DNA from: Ryuthela nishihirai
Lineage: Eukaryota; Arthropoda; Arachnida; Araneae; Heptathelidae
NCBI GenBank assembly: GCA_038380435.1
Contig: JAWZYU010000005.1
Span: forward strand, 37,656,001 to 37,720,000
DNA length: 64,000 nt
Direction: 5' to 3'
Positions 20,467 through 31,649 of the stretch are shown in pieces; the stretch's first letter is position 1; each line of letters starts with the position of its first letter. The notes below the pieces were generated by a model. That model was not told the origin of the DNA. It searched no databases and saw only the letters and a program-made list of their open reading frames with translations. Made by a program: the position numbers and the translations under genes.

Positions 20467-21499
20467 TAAGCAGTAACATGTGAACATTGTTTCTAACTGT
20501 CATACAGCTGTTGCAGATCCCGAGATACGGAGGTCACGCTCTAGGTAACTACGGTGGCGACTTGTGACTAAAATGCTTGGTGGGGCACTTTCGCTGCTCA
20601 GGCAGGACCCGGATGTAAGAGAAAAAAAATGGTGACATGCCTCATATTGAATTAGGACTTAAAAGACGTTTCGTAATGCATATTCTTTTTTCAGCTATTC
20701 TCAAAATGTATTTTAGAAACAAAAATTTTCGGAAAAAAACTCCAAAAAATAAACTCGAAATGGTGTTCTTTTCCTTTCTACTTCAGTATTTTGCCCTTCC
20801 ACTGTAATAATTACATATATATATATGCATTTTCTCTCTATATTAGTGGTAATTTTAAAAACTATTGGTAAAAAATATGTCCAATATATAGATTTGCTTT
20901 TTTTTTACTCCATTCTGATTAAAAATTTATATTATTTTAAACTGGATTACTCGTCGTAAATTATCACTTGAAAAGTTTATTTTGATTATATTTAATTTAC
21001 AAGGTTAATATATATATATTATTACACATATTAATATATTTAGCAATGAACTGTAAAAAAAAATACGGTTATGAAATGAATTATAAAAAAACTATAATGA
21101 CAGCTGCTGATTATTTCACTTATAGTTCATTTATACCGTTCATTTATAGAATATTTCATCACAAAATTTGCAATCAATTTTGAATGGAAACTACAAGAAG
21201 GAAAAAAAAATACAAAACACTGACAGAAATATATAACTAGACAAGTATCGCCATGTAATCTAGGAGTTATAAATCAACTGTTAAAAGTTACAAAAACGAA
21301 ATGCTACTGTAAATGAAAAATAAGTCAAGGAAAAAGCTAACAAATAGCATTAAAAGTATTTTCAATATCATCAATATTCAAGAAATAAACTTTGGCTTTC
21401 TTCTTCAATTTGCATTCATTTTTCTCTTCATTTATGTGATTAGGTAAAGAATTGTATAATTTTGATGCAATAAAATTTAAATGAATATGTACGATTTCT
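20467..21499. other. AT-rich stretch
   Basis: Long A and T runs, AT microsatellites near 20813-20826 and 21010-21020. No coding signal until the LINE remnant. Confidence 0.5.
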
Positions 21500-23200
21500 T
21501 TCCTTGATTTCATAACATGAAATTATTTTGCTGAATATCTGGTATTATATGTAATGAACCGTTTTGTAATCCAACTATTTCTTTGTAGAAATAAATGCAT
21601 CTATATATATTTCTCAAGGGAAATATATCATTACTTATGTAATGATAATTTACTTTGCTAGCATTACTATTTGCAATTAGTTTCATTATTTTGTTTTGTA
21701 ATTTCACTAGAGGTAATAGGTTTGATAAACAACTCCCCAACAAGTGCTTCCGTAGTTTATAATTGAATGAACCCAAGCGAAATAAATTAAAATTAGCAAT
21801 TTATTATGAAAACATGATTTAAGATTATATAACCTGGGCAAAATAAATCTTAGTTTTTAGACTGTATCTATATTTTTCCGTTTTAGATTTTGTTTAACAT
21901 AAATGCCTAGATATTTAGCATATTCAACCTGCCTAATAGTTTTCCACATACAGTGGACCTTCGTTATAGCGCTGCTCGCTATACCGCGCACTCGGTTATA
22001 GCGCGGGCGATGTTCGCGATAAGTTCAAACATGTTTATTCAGGTCCATGCGGCGTTAGTGAGTATTGCATTTTATTGTTACTGCGTATTGAGTAATTGTG
22101 TATGTATTGAGTTCCTGCATGTATTTTGAATAGTGTTTAATTATTGTATGCATGATGAGTAAAAGAAAAGCTTACAGTGTGAAATTTATTGTGTCGCCAC
22201 CGCGCCGCTCGGTATAACGCGGTTCACCTTATAACGCGGGTGTTGTTTCCCGCCCGACATGCGCGTTATATCGAGGGTCCACTGTATATCCATTTACCAA
22301 ATTACAACCAGATTTATGGTATTTTATGATAATCTCTTTCTTATATGCATTAAGCCGAAATAGATAAAATTTGTTTATTCACATTTATTTCTAGTTTATT
22401 GCTGCTAAACCAATTCTTGCGATTTTTAAGTCATTGTTTAAATTTAAATAACGCATCGTTATTAGTTTCAGTCGAATACACTATTACTGTGCCATCTGCA
22501 TAAGCTAAGATTTTACCGCGTTATTTAAATTGCAACAAAGATTAATATAAACGAAAAAACAATACTGGCCCACGAATAGAACCTTGTGGTACATCACCAT
22601 TTATAGCAAAAACGTTACACTCTAGTTTATTTATTGCCATATATTTTTACTGTTTGGTAAGTATGCTTTAAAACTTCTGTATTAAAGTCTCCTTATTCTA
22701 AGATATTTAATTTTTGCGTTAAAATTTCATGATTTATTGTGTTGAAAGTTTTTTGTGTCAATAAATAAGACTAAGGTTTTTTTATGCTCATTTATACTAT
22801 TATAGATGCTGCTGGTAAGTTGCAACATAGCATGTTCTCTACCCATTTTATCTCTAGAGCCAAACTGTTTATTTCATTATGTCGATGAATACTTAATCAG
22901 ACTGTGTTTCATAAGATTTTAGAAAAATTGGAAGTATGGAAATTGGTCTATAATTAATAAAAAGAACGGATTTTTACATTGTTTTGAAAACTGGGTTTAC
23001 CTTAGCGATTTTTAAAGCAAAGTTGAGCATTCTAGTAGAAAAGATAATTTTACAATTTTTACCAATATATGAAGTTTATATTTAAAAACATTTTTGAGAT
23101 ATGGGCATTTATTTCATCATAATCACTAGCTTTATTATTTTTCAGTTTTGATATTCTTATATTTTTAGTTCGATTTCGTCTGCTGCAAACAGAAACATTG
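21500..23200 (-). pseudogene. LINE reverse-transcriptase remnant (jockey/CR1-like)
   Basis: Read leftward with frame changes. Near 22760-22700 it gives a DTINHEIL-like motif, near 22620-22560 GDVPQGSILGPVLFF (the conserved VPQGSxLGPxLF of non-LTR reverse transcriptases), near 22510-22480 AYADGTVIV at the catalytic YADD position with one Asp replaced by Gly, and at 21776-21510 a C-terminal stretch of 88 codons (KLIANSN, NDIFPLRNIY) typical of the end of such proteins. Many stops; inactive. A palindromic MITE splits it at 21951-22284. Confidence 0.8.
21951..22284. mobile_element. TA-flanked MITE with GC-rich inverted ends
   Basis: Left end CAGTGGACCTTCGTTATAGC, right end TTATATCGAGGGTCCACTG, both flanked by TA (21949-21950 and 22285-22286). 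Inside, CGCTATACCGCGC / TATAGCGCGG motifs recur. The ends and TA target resemble pogo/Tigger-type MITEs. 334 bp, non-coding, inserted in the LINE remnant. Confidence 0.9.
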
Positions 23201-23346
23201 AGCTGTTCATACGCTTTACATATATATTAATTTCAGTATCAACATTTTTCGAAGTATATTACTATCTCAGGTTAAATTCTTTGAAATGTATATCGAATTT
23301 ATTTACCAAATCTTTTTCAACATCTTTTGAAGGCTGAACATATATG

Positions 23347-23588
23347 CAGGCACGGATCTAGAAAATTATCGGGGGGGGGGGGGGGGGGCGGCGGCAAGAA
23401 ATGCAATCAAGCCGGAAAAATAAAAAAGGGGTGGGGCAAGAGATTGGATTTCCAATCCATTATAATATATCCCCTTTCGTGTTGCAAGTTTTTAAAAACT
23501 TCCTTAAAAATATTCGTGAAATATAAATAATTTTAATAATTTTTTGCTTCTATAACCATTGTTAGAATTCTGAAAGGGAGAGGAGCGT
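23347..23588 (+). mobile_element. dispersed repeat R1, second copy
   Basis: Starts CAGGCACGGATCTAGAAAAT. A tract of 19 G follows at 23371. It shares AAGCCGGAAAAA, GGGGCAAGAGATTGGAT and TTTTTAAAAACTTCC with the other copies. The right end is not clear. Confidence 0.6.
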
Positions 23589-23589
23589 G

Positions 23590-24621
23590 GCCACAGGACC
23601 TGCATACATATAAAATCATCTTGCATCCATGGGCTATAGACGTGCAACCAGACTCTGTAATTTTCCTCTTCAGACATGTCTGTCCTGAGCTATAGGTGCT
23701 GCATTTGGCCACTGTAGGCACTTCTAGTAAGATCCTGTTTGACATTGTCTGCCCATCACATTCTAGATCTCCCATTTTCCTGAAGCCTTTAGGCAACGTG
23801 TTCATAATCCTATTCGCCAATACAATGTATACGAGTAACGTGGCAAAACCGACGCAATCTCTCTTACACAATATGCTGCTCAAAGGAGATTGCTCACTCC
23901 TTCTAACCTCATAATTACTCACAAAGTCAAACCATCTAATGCCCAAGATATCGCGTACACATGTAAAATCAAACGCATCAAGTTTCTTGTTATCCTGCTT
24001 ACAAAGGGTCCATGACTAACCTTAGAAACCTACCATAACTAACCTTAGAATAGCCTACCATAACTAACCTTAAATAGAACCAAACTATTATGCAACCTAA
24101 TTTTAGTCTTTACGTGTATACGGCTATTTCTCCACACTTACCGTAGATTCCTAATAGTTCCAGCAGCAATCCCTATTCTATATATCTCATGCCGCACATC
24201 ACCAGTATCTATTACATAGCTCACCAAGATAATTAAACTGACACCTACTCAAGAGTGCGACCATTCTGATTAACTGAACCACAGCCTGCCTGACCAATTT
24301 TCATCACTTTAGTTTTCTCTGTTTATAACCAAACCTACTCTACTACCAGTCTCATCAAGAGCTCGAATGAAAGAGTTCATTTCAACATCATTAGCTAACA
24401 AGGCCAAATCACCTGCATAATCAAAATAATAAATTTTGAAATCTTTAGACCATTTGAGGCCAAAATGTTCCCATTGCATAGAATTCCATGTAACATAATT
24501 AATAACCAAACTCCAGAGAAAAAGGAAAGATGTCTCTTGTCTAACTCTAATAGCAATGCTAAACCAATTGGTAGAAGCCTTACCAACTGTCACATACGAC
24601 TCAGTGTTATTGCAGAGTTTT
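23590..24621 (-). pseudogene. second LINE remnant, 3' part
   Basis: Bases 24593-24309 encode VRQETSFLFLWSLVINYV and FDYAGDLALLANDVEMNSF, the RT palm with the YADD motif read as YAGD. Bases 23946-23533 encode the C-terminal tail beginning MGIRWFDFV, with VGFATLLVYIVLANRIMNTLPKGFRKMGD in broken frame, resembling the RWFGHVxRM tail of non-LTR elements. The catalytic Asp is lost. Bases 24000-24075 hold a short tandem repeat of ACCATAACTAACCTTAGAA. Confidence 0.8.
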
Positions 24622-24634
24622 CATTATGATAACG

Positions 24635-24999
24635 TGGGGCGGGGGTGGATCAGTCGGTAGCGCGCCAGGCTCGTGATCTGCAGTTCCCAGGTTCGAGTCC
24701 CAGCTGGGTCAGCGTTGAGATTTATCTCCGCAAACGGTCAGTAGGGGACACCGATGGGCTTGGAAACGGTCAGTAGGGGACAAACCGCAAACGGTCAGTA
24801 GGGGACACCGATGGCTTGGCCGCCGTCCGTCGGATGGGACGTTAAGCAGTGACCCCGTGTGCGAGAGAGCCATACCCTGTGCACGTTAAAGAACATGCTG
24901 GATGGCCCAACCTTCTCTGAGCTTTCGGGGCCCTTGTGACCTGACCATTTAGCCCATTGTGTGCAAAAAAGTGCCGCTCAGAGGTAAAACAACCCAGCC
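24635..24999 (+). mobile_element. SINE-A copy with internal triplication and target duplication
   Basis: Flanked by exact CATTATGATAACG (24622-24634 and 25000-25012). The segment AAACGGTCAGTAGGGGACA appears three times in a row (about 24733, 24764 and 24787) where other copies have it once. The middle CTTGACGGGAGG part is deleted. It inserted into the second LINE remnant. Confidence 0.96.
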
Positions 25000-25040
25000 C
25001 ATTATGATAACGAACTTGTCAGGTATTCCAAATGATCTAT

Positions 25041-25383
25041 GAGGTGGTGGGTAGCTGAGCCAGTAGCGCGCAAGGTTAGTAATCTGCACTTTCCAGGTTA
25101 AAGTCCTATTCCTCCAGTGTTGAGATTTATATCCGCAAAATTCCCCCACCCTCCACACTGTCAGTAGGGGACACCAATGGGTTTGGAAAGGCAGTAGTCC
25201 GTTGGATGGAACGTAAGCCGTGGCTCCATGTGCGGGAGAGCCAAACTCTGATCACTTTAAAGAACACTCTGGATGGCCTTCACTGGCGGCTACCATCTGT
25301 CTCACAATAGCTGTCCAGTGGATCCCCTCTTCCAACCTTCTCTGAGTCCTCGGGATCCTTGTGAACTGGCCATTTAGCCCATT
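25041..25383 (+). mobile_element. SINE-A copy, 5' part, split by a solo LTR
   Basis: Head GTAGCTGAGCCAGTAGCGCG, then body to CATTTAGCCCATT, where the LTR enters. The 3' end resumes at 25983. Confidence 0.9.
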
Positions 25384-25982
25384 TGTCAGGCTAGAGGCCT
25401 TTTTAGATTTTTTTTGTTCAGGCTGTGTATATTTATTTTGGATTTCGCCAAAATAGTCATATGCTACGGGGAGGCCCTCTGTCCCGGCATCTGGAAAGTA
25501 AATTGAAAGGGCAGTGCTCCGAGGGGACGGAGGTCGCCCAACTGCTAGCGGACTGCCCAGATGGTCAGGCAGAGAAAGAAAGGAAGAAAGGGTTTGGCAA
25601 CGATGAGAAGATCAGAGCCGGTCGAGTTTCGAAAGGAGACGGACGAGAAATTGTAAAGCTGGGAAATGCCGACTGGTAATAGCGGCATTGGCTCTGTAAA
25701 TGCAGCTGAACAGGCATAGTAAGCTTGTGTTGTTGTAATCGATGTAATTGAGCATATGTCCTCAAGTATGTTTGGAAGGTTAAATAAATCTTTGTTATTT
25801 TTTTGTAAAGTCTGAAGTTGATACTGAGGCTCCTCCCCCATAAATTAGTTCGAGTTTCTGCAATTGTGAATAAACCGTTGATTTTATCCGAAAGACTCGT
25901 TCACCCGTCGCGTATAGCGATCGAACCGAGGGAACGTCCTAAGTGGTCCCAATAGACCGACAAACGAAGAGTTAACATCACA
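25384..25982 (+). mobile_element. solo LTR of a retrotransposon, 599 bp
   Basis: Begins TGTCAGGCTAG and ends GTTAACATCACA (TG...CA), flanked by the 5-bp duplication CCATT (25379-25383 and 25983-25987). It interrupts a SINE-A in its CCCATT-GTGTGCAAAA segment. It contains AATAAA twice (25780s and 25870s) as candidate polyadenylation signals, followed by GACTCGTTCACCCGTCGCG. No second LTR or internal region nearby, so it is a solo LTR. The superfamily (Gypsy-like by size and duplication) is inferred. Confidence 0.88.
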
Positions 25983-26025
25983 CCATTGTATGCAAAAAAA
26001 TTGCCTCTGAGGTAAAATAACCAAC
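25983..26025 (+). mobile_element. SINE-A 3' end after the solo LTR
   Basis: CCATTGTATGCAAAAAAATTG then CCTCTGAGGTAAAATAACCAACC completes the copy begun at 25041. Confidence 0.9.
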
Positions 26026-26129
26026 CTATATTAGCTAAAAATCAACCATAAATTATGTCAATCAACAGAGATTTTTGAAATATTTAAAACTAGTAACTAT
26101 AGATTTCTGAAACTCTAAACATTTCTGAA

Positions 26130-26520
26130 GAATCTGCTTAATCGAAAAAATCTGATTAATTAACTGCTCATCACGCAATTGTCCATCAACCAAATTCTTA
26201 ATTCTATTAAGCACAATCATGCAAACAACTTTGCCTGAAACAAAGTAGACAAAATTTAGTCAGCCATGTGACGACACAAATGCTCTCAGCTCTAACATTT
26301 CGGAAGTAATTTCATCCACCCCTAGGATTTATGCAGTTTTAACTTAGAAATAGCCAAGTGACTTCAGAATGTGATATAGAGCCAACATTAAAGCCAGTAA
26401 TGCATCTATTCTCATTACAAACAATGGGAGTATAAATAATCACATTGATTAGAACATCTCTGAAATATTCAGCCCACCTAGCCATGAAGGAATTCTCACC
26501 TTCAACTCACTTCTTGAAGA
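26130..26520 (-). pseudogene. second LINE remnant, 5' part of RT
   Basis: Read leftward: WAEYFRDVLINVIIYTPIV-like start near 26490 and, near 26240-26150, GKVVCMIVLNRIKNLVDGQL followed by RDEQ, a segment found at the start of RT domains of non-LTR elements. The frame is broken. Same orientation as 23590-24621 and probably the same element separated by later insertions. Confidence 0.72.
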
Positions 26521-26632
26521 TATTCGCTAACTAACAAGATTTTCTACTATTAGTTGCTTTGGTAGAATCAGCCAATCACGAGCCACTATAAAATGGACTA
26601 CCTGCTGCAGTTCAGCGCTATTGTAATTCAAT
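26517..26632 (+). repeat. dispersed repeat R2 with CAAT- and TATA-like motifs, copy 1
   Basis: ATATTCGCTAACTAACAAGA, TTGGTAGAATCAGCCAATCA, CACTATAAAATGGACTACCT and GCTGCAGTTCAGCGC recur in the same order at 29637. The CCAATCA ... CTATAAAA arrangement looks like a promoter, such as one in an LTR, but no terminal structure is visible. Confidence 0.7.
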
Positions 26633-26639
26633 CCCTGTA

Positions 26640-27200
26640 TAACTGTTAATTTTTTGTCTGGGAAGAAACATCTCTGGCACATCCCTCTGCTGTTACGCTG
26701 TCTATCTGCTTCTGTGCTTTGTCAGCCAACTTATCAAGCGAAATATTCGATCAGCTGTTAACTGATCCGTTACTAGGGTTACCATACCTCGTCCAAAAGT
26801 ATTATGCCTTTTTTATCTCGTGTCCTCCAAAATATTGAAAAAAAAACATGTAATGTCCCCCTTTTTGTATAAACTCATAACATGCGCAACTAAAATTAAA
26901 GTATTTTTCTTGTACTTTTTTTTTAAATTTCTTGAACCCAATACTACAGTATAATTTTCTATTAGCCCTGAAATTATTTACTGTAGATGCAAATCATGAA
27001 CGCTAAATTAATTCTGTTAATGCTTTAAAATTTACTCTTTTCTGTAATCTCAATATTAGCAGTTTACATGCCACATCGAAAAAGCACGCGCTTTAGAAAA
27101 TTGCATAAAAATTTGCTTCTGCCCATGGATAGCTGGAGCTATGAAAGTTGTTAGCAGTTTTATTCACTTGCAACGTAATGGACAACGAAGGAATGACTCC
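26640..27200. other. unassigned AT-rich stretch
   Basis: No recognised element. Confidence 0.45.
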
Positions 27201-27204
27201 TAGT

Positions 27205-27345
27205 TTGCACAAGCTCTTCTCATGGAAGAGCATGCCCTATCAAGACCGAAGTCACTGCTGACCACTATCTCAGAGTTAACAGAAACACACAAAATTCGCC
27301 TTCTAGAACGAACAGCAGACAGTTGCTAACCACTATGACACTTAA
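27205..27345 (-). mobile_element. SINE-C fragment
   Basis: Read leftward: TTAAGTGTCATAGTGGTTAG (A-box-like TRGYNNANNGG form), then the body to GTGACTTCGGTCTTGATAGG. It matches the copy at 62455-62605. A third tRNA-like family, recognised only from these two copies. Confidence 0.65.
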
Positions 27346-27559
27346 GCCTTAAAAACTCTTGATTGCTTATCAAGTGCGAATAAAAATCTGTAGGTCATAT
27401 ACAATATTTAGAAGTCTACTTCGTAGTAAAAACTTATTTTATCTCACAAATTGGAAACGTCCTCCATTTCTAGTTTCTTTTGTCCTTTATCTAGAGCAAT
27501 GGCATTTGGTAACATTCTTTATACGTTAATTAAGTCTTGTAATGCTGTCTCTAATGCTC

Positions 27560-27960
27560 TGTTAGGTCCATTAGCTCAGTAGGATTAGTAACTGTCCATT
27601 AGGATCAGTAAGGTGTTGATTCATATTTTTCCTGCATTTCCTTCTTTTAGAAATAAGTTCCATAGCCTTATCAAATAACTTTATCTCCTCTGTTGATTTT
27701 TACCCAAAATAGTACTTTTAGTTTCAAGAAAACACTCTTTAAACTGATCCTTCTTTTTGAACTTCAGCAGTAAGCAAACCACGATTATCATAATGACTGA
27801 GTAGCCTATTATGATACACTTTTATTATATCTGGATCTTTCAGAGCTTCAGATTTAAAGACATTTTCAAGAATATACCAAAGGAGTTCTTCCTATCCCTG
27901 AAATATTATTTGTCGTCCATTGCTTTTATACATCATTATTACAATTATGGAACTCTCTTA
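27560..27960 (-). pseudogene. possible LINE endonuclease-RT linker remnant
   Basis: The complement has a region reminiscent of the linker between endonuclease and RT in non-LTR elements, in the order and orientation expected if it belongs with the second LINE remnant. No catalytic motif is visible; weak. Confidence 0.35.
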
Positions 27961-28150
27961 AATAATGAAATTTCTTTGCATACCTAATTTTATTTTTTAA
28001 TTGATTTATTATTGATTTATATTGCTTTTCAACGGGTTTATTATTATTTACATTTGCTTATAACTTTTCGTTTGACTAAAATTATATTTCATTATATTAC
28101 TTTTTGCTCCTATGACCATGACCCAAAAAAATATTGTTTTTGCAAACATA

Positions 28151-29337
28151 CACCGAAGGACCAAAACATTATGACCAGTGCGTCTTTATGCAAATCAAAG
28201 CAACTGCAGGTAAACGATGACGCGTGTAAAGGCCATGAAACTGTATAAATAATACCTGATACTGAGATACTGTTATTCCTCAGATAGGAAAGACAGCGGA
28301 CTTAGTTTGACAAAGGCCAAATTGTAATGGCCAGACGACTGGGTCAGAGCATTTCCGAGACGGCAAGGCTTGTAGAGTGTTCAGTCAGCTGTGGTTAGTA
28401 CCTTCAAAAAGTGGTCCGAGGAGGGAAAAACCACAAATCGCCGGCAAGGTGTGGGCCGACAACGCTCATCGATGCTAAAGATCAGCGTAGGCTATCCCGT
28501 ATGGTACGAGCCAACAGAAGGGATACTGTGGCACAACTCGCCCGTAATTTGAATGCTGGTGACGGGAGAAATTTGTCACAACACACAGTACATAGAACCC
28601 TGCTGAAAATAAGGCTGCGCAGCCCGCTCAGATTGCCCATACCAACCTCAGTTCATCGTCGAAAGCACCTACAGTGGGCACGCGAGCATCAAAACTGGAC
28701 CTTGAATAATTCGAAGAGGGTCGTTTGGCCGATGAATATCGTTTCCTGTTGCACCATGTGAACGGCCGGGTACGTGTGTGTCGTTTACCTGGGGAAGTAT
28801 TGGCACCAGGATGCATCATGGGACGTAAGCAAGCAGGTGGAGGAAGTGTAATGCTTTGGGCAATGTTTTGCTGGGAAACCCTGGGTCCAGTCATTCATTG
28901 CACAAAACTATGACGTCTACCACCTACCTAAACATCATTGCAGACCAGGTACATCTTTTCATGGCAGCGGTATATCACTCTAGTAGTGCCTTCTTTCAGC
29001 AGGATAATGCGCAATGCCATACTGCCCGGATTGTTCGAGAATGGTTTGCAGAACATGAAGACTTTCAGGTATTGTCCTGGCCTCCAAATTCCCCAGACAT
29101 CAATCCAATCTAACATCTGTTGTCTGTGTTGGAACGGCATATCCGATCTGCGGCGGCTCAACCACGTAACTTACAAGAGTTGAGGGATCTGCTGGTAACG
29201 TGTTGGTACCAGATACCGCAAGACACCTTTAGAAATCTTGTAGCGTCCATGTCTCGCCGGGTAAGAGCTGTTTCGGTGGCACGTGGAGAACCAGCATCAT
29301 ACTAGATAGGTGGTCATAATGTTTTGGCTCTTCGGTA
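28151..29337 (+). mobile_element. Tc1-like element, 1187 bp, inactive
   Basis: Inverted ends of about 27 bp, CACCGAAGGACCAAAACATT (then ATGACCA) on the left and TGGTCATAATGTTTTGG then CTCTTCGGTA on the right, flanked by TA (28149-28150 and 29338-29339). Near full length for a Tc1-like element. Confidence 0.92.
28411..29305 (+). pseudogene. Tc1-like transposase, frameshifted, with a catalytic Glu changed to stop
   Basis: Frame 1 (28411-28720): helix-turn-helix region, ending WAREHQNWTLNN. Frame 3 (from about 28722): ADEYRFLLHHVNGRVRVCRL, containing the first catalytic Asp of the DE dyad. Frame 2 (28856-29305): FFQQDNAQCHTARIVREWF (second Asp), WPPNSPDINPI then TAA at 29111-29113 then HLLSVLERHIRS. 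Relatives read NPIEHLW there, so one G-to-T change of the catalytic Glu codon would explain the stop. Two frameshifts and this stop make it inactive. Confidence 0.92.
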
Positions 29338-29636
29338 TACGTGCTTACTTTCTTGATCTCTTTATCATATATATAAATTTATCATATGCTACATTCACAT
29401 TATCAGTTTTATCATTTTCACTTCCTTTTATATACTTTAATATATTTCTAAAAGAAATAAATACCATGCTGAAATATATTACAAGCATTCTCCTGTGTAA
29501 ACCATATGCTCAAAACATTTTATATTTTCATATTAATGTTTTTCTTAAATTCTTCATAAATATTCTCCTTGGCAACCCAATTCAAACACATGTTGCCAGG
29601 AAAGTTTAGGCTTGTTGAGCCTGCCACAGTCAAATG

Positions 29637-29765
29637 AAAATATTCGCTAAGTAACAAGATTTAGGTATTAATTTTACTATTTACTATTGGTTGCTTTGGT
29701 AGAATCAGCCAATCAAGTGTCATGGGCCACTACAAAATGAGGGACTATCTGCTGCAGTTCAGCGC
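29637..29765 (+). repeat. dispersed repeat R2, copy 2
   Basis: Same orientation as 26517-26632. ATATTCGCTAAGTAACAAGA, GCTTTGGTAGAATCAGCCAA, CACTACAAAATGAGGGACTA and GCTGCAGTTCAGCGCAGGCG. A second TATAAAA follows at about 29787. Confidence 0.7.
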
Positions 29766-30121
29766 AGGCGCATTTGCGTCTTCGCTATAAAAGAATGCTA
29801 AGATTCCAGACGCTGTCCCTAATGATAAAAATCGCATTGACAATACGAAAGCAGTCGAGGTAGCCCTGATTAGAAAAGTAAATCCTGCGATTGTCTACAT
29901 AACACGGGAAATAATAATTACAAAACGAATATAAAAATGATATGTTGATTTAGATATGAGAAATTATAAACACTAAATTTTAAATTAGTTTATTAATTTG
30001 TGTGATTATTTTTGGTCGGGCAGTGCCTCAGGTAGCCTGATGGACGAGTCGCCTTGAGAAAATAGAATCCAATGAGAAATGCTAGAATTAGTGGAGGAGG
30101 AAAAGATTCTACGCACTAAAT

Positions 30122-31474
30122 CAGGCATGGCCAACATACGGCCCGCGGGCCGGATCCGGCCCGCGTAATGAATTTATGTGGCCCGCGAACAATTTTTCAA
30201 TATTAAGATTTAACTTCTAGTAATTAATCGAATGAATTCTCGATACTTCTATATTTTTTTAAAAAGATTCCGTTATAAAGAATTAAAACTTTTATACTCA
30301 TCTGCACTTGTTGTTCAAGCGACGTTGCCAGCAGGCGAGTAAAATATTTTTGCATAGTGCAAAAATATTTTAAAAATCGATCATGTTACAAATGTAGTTG
30401 TGAAATTAGTGAATTTCCTATGATCAAAAGGATTAAATCACAGGCAATTTATTGATCTCCTTGAAGAACTAAATACCAGTCATTTAGATGTACTATATCA
30501 CAATAAAATCCGTTGGTTAAGTTTGGGAAAAGTTGTAAGACGTGTGTGGGACCTTTAAGCATTAAAAATATTTTTATTTCCTCTTGAAGAAAATGAGGAT
30601 TTTCCTGAATTATTAGATCCAAATTGGATTTGTGATTTAGCATTTTCTTTGGATATTCTCACACATTTGAACGAATTTAACACATGTTTACAAGGAAAAA
30701 ATTTATTTGCTCATGATTTAATACAGAAATTAAGAGCTTTTAAAATGAAGCTTAGCCTTTTTTCTACAATTCTGGCTGAATGTAAATTTGATCATTTTCC
30801 AACGTTACAGACCATATCTTTAAATATTTTAAAAGAAAAGGTTAAAACATTTAATAAAAACATCCTTGCACTAATGACAGATTTCGAGCAGAGATTCGAT
30901 TGCTTCAAAAAATTGATAAAATTTTATCTATTATCCGAAATCCATTTTCTGTACAAGTTGATGACGTTCCTGTTGATATACAATTAGAAATAATTAATTT
31001 ACAATGTGATGAATTATTACATGAGAAATATCGAGAAGAGCAAGAAAATTTGTAATTTTTATAAACAATTGAATAATGAAAAATATGGAAATTTAAAAAA
31101 ACTTGCCAAGACGTATTTAGTAATCTTTAGCTCAACTTATATTTGTGAACAAACCTTTTCTTTAATGAATCTAAATAAAAGTACAACAAGATCAAGATTG
31201 AATGATTTACATTTGGAGGCTGTGTTAAGAATAGCCAAATATTAAAAAAATAATAAGCGATGCAAACCGCCTCAACACGTCGCATTAGTTATTATGTTAA
31301 TTTGTTGTATTGATTTACTTACAATTATTCATAAACAAATTTCATAATAAAATTTTGTTTACTTAAAGAAATAAGTGTTTTGCTTAACATTTTTCAATTT
31401 TAATATTTCGTCCGGCCCGTGAAAATATTTTTTTTCCAATCCGGCCCGGGGGCAAAAACAGTTGGCCATGCCTG
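30122..31474 (+). mobile_element. hAT element, 1353 bp, internally deleted
   Basis: Exact 14-bp inverted ends CAGGCATGGCCAAC (30122-30135) and GTTGGCCATGCCTG (31461-31474), flanked by an exact 8-bp duplication CACTAAAT (30114-30121 and 31475-31482). Subterminal CGGCCCGCGGGCCGG on the left and CCGGCCCG on the right. Autonomous hAT elements are usually 2.5-5 kb, so much of the transposase gene is missing. Confidence 0.97.
30433..31245 (+). pseudogene. hAT transposase remnant
   Basis: Starts LNHRQFIDLLEELNTSHLDV, YHNKIRWLSLGKVVRRVWDL (then stop), followed by NWICDLAFSLDILTHLNEFN and NLFAHDLIQKLRAFKMKL in one frame to 30900. After a frameshift it gives NPFSVQVDDVPVDIQLEIIN, and 31006-31245 ends SSTYICEQTFSLMNLNKSTT then RSRLNDLHLEAVLRIAKY. 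The last part is the hAT C-terminal dimerisation region. The general type resembles GTF2IRD2/EPM2AIP1-related hAT proteins. The 5' part with the DNA-binding finger is absent. Confidence 0.92.
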
Positions 31475-31649
31475 CACTAAATGATGCATGGCACTCTTAT
31501 TTAATCCTTTTTTTCTAATATCGATGTACAAAATAATAAAATGAGAGAAATTAAAGTTATCAGTATCGGTTGAAATTGATAAAGGTGATTGAAAATCATT
31601 CATATATGTATAATGTGAAAAAAATACAGAAAATTTTCTACTGAAAGAG

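Noticed and set aside
23371..23389. Long G and C homopolymers here and at 3340, 34840, 37507, 41946, 49435, 52228 and 61735 as quadruplex or regulatory elements
   Set aside because: Simple-sequence tracts, often next to MITE ends and prone to sequencing error. No further structure supports a function.
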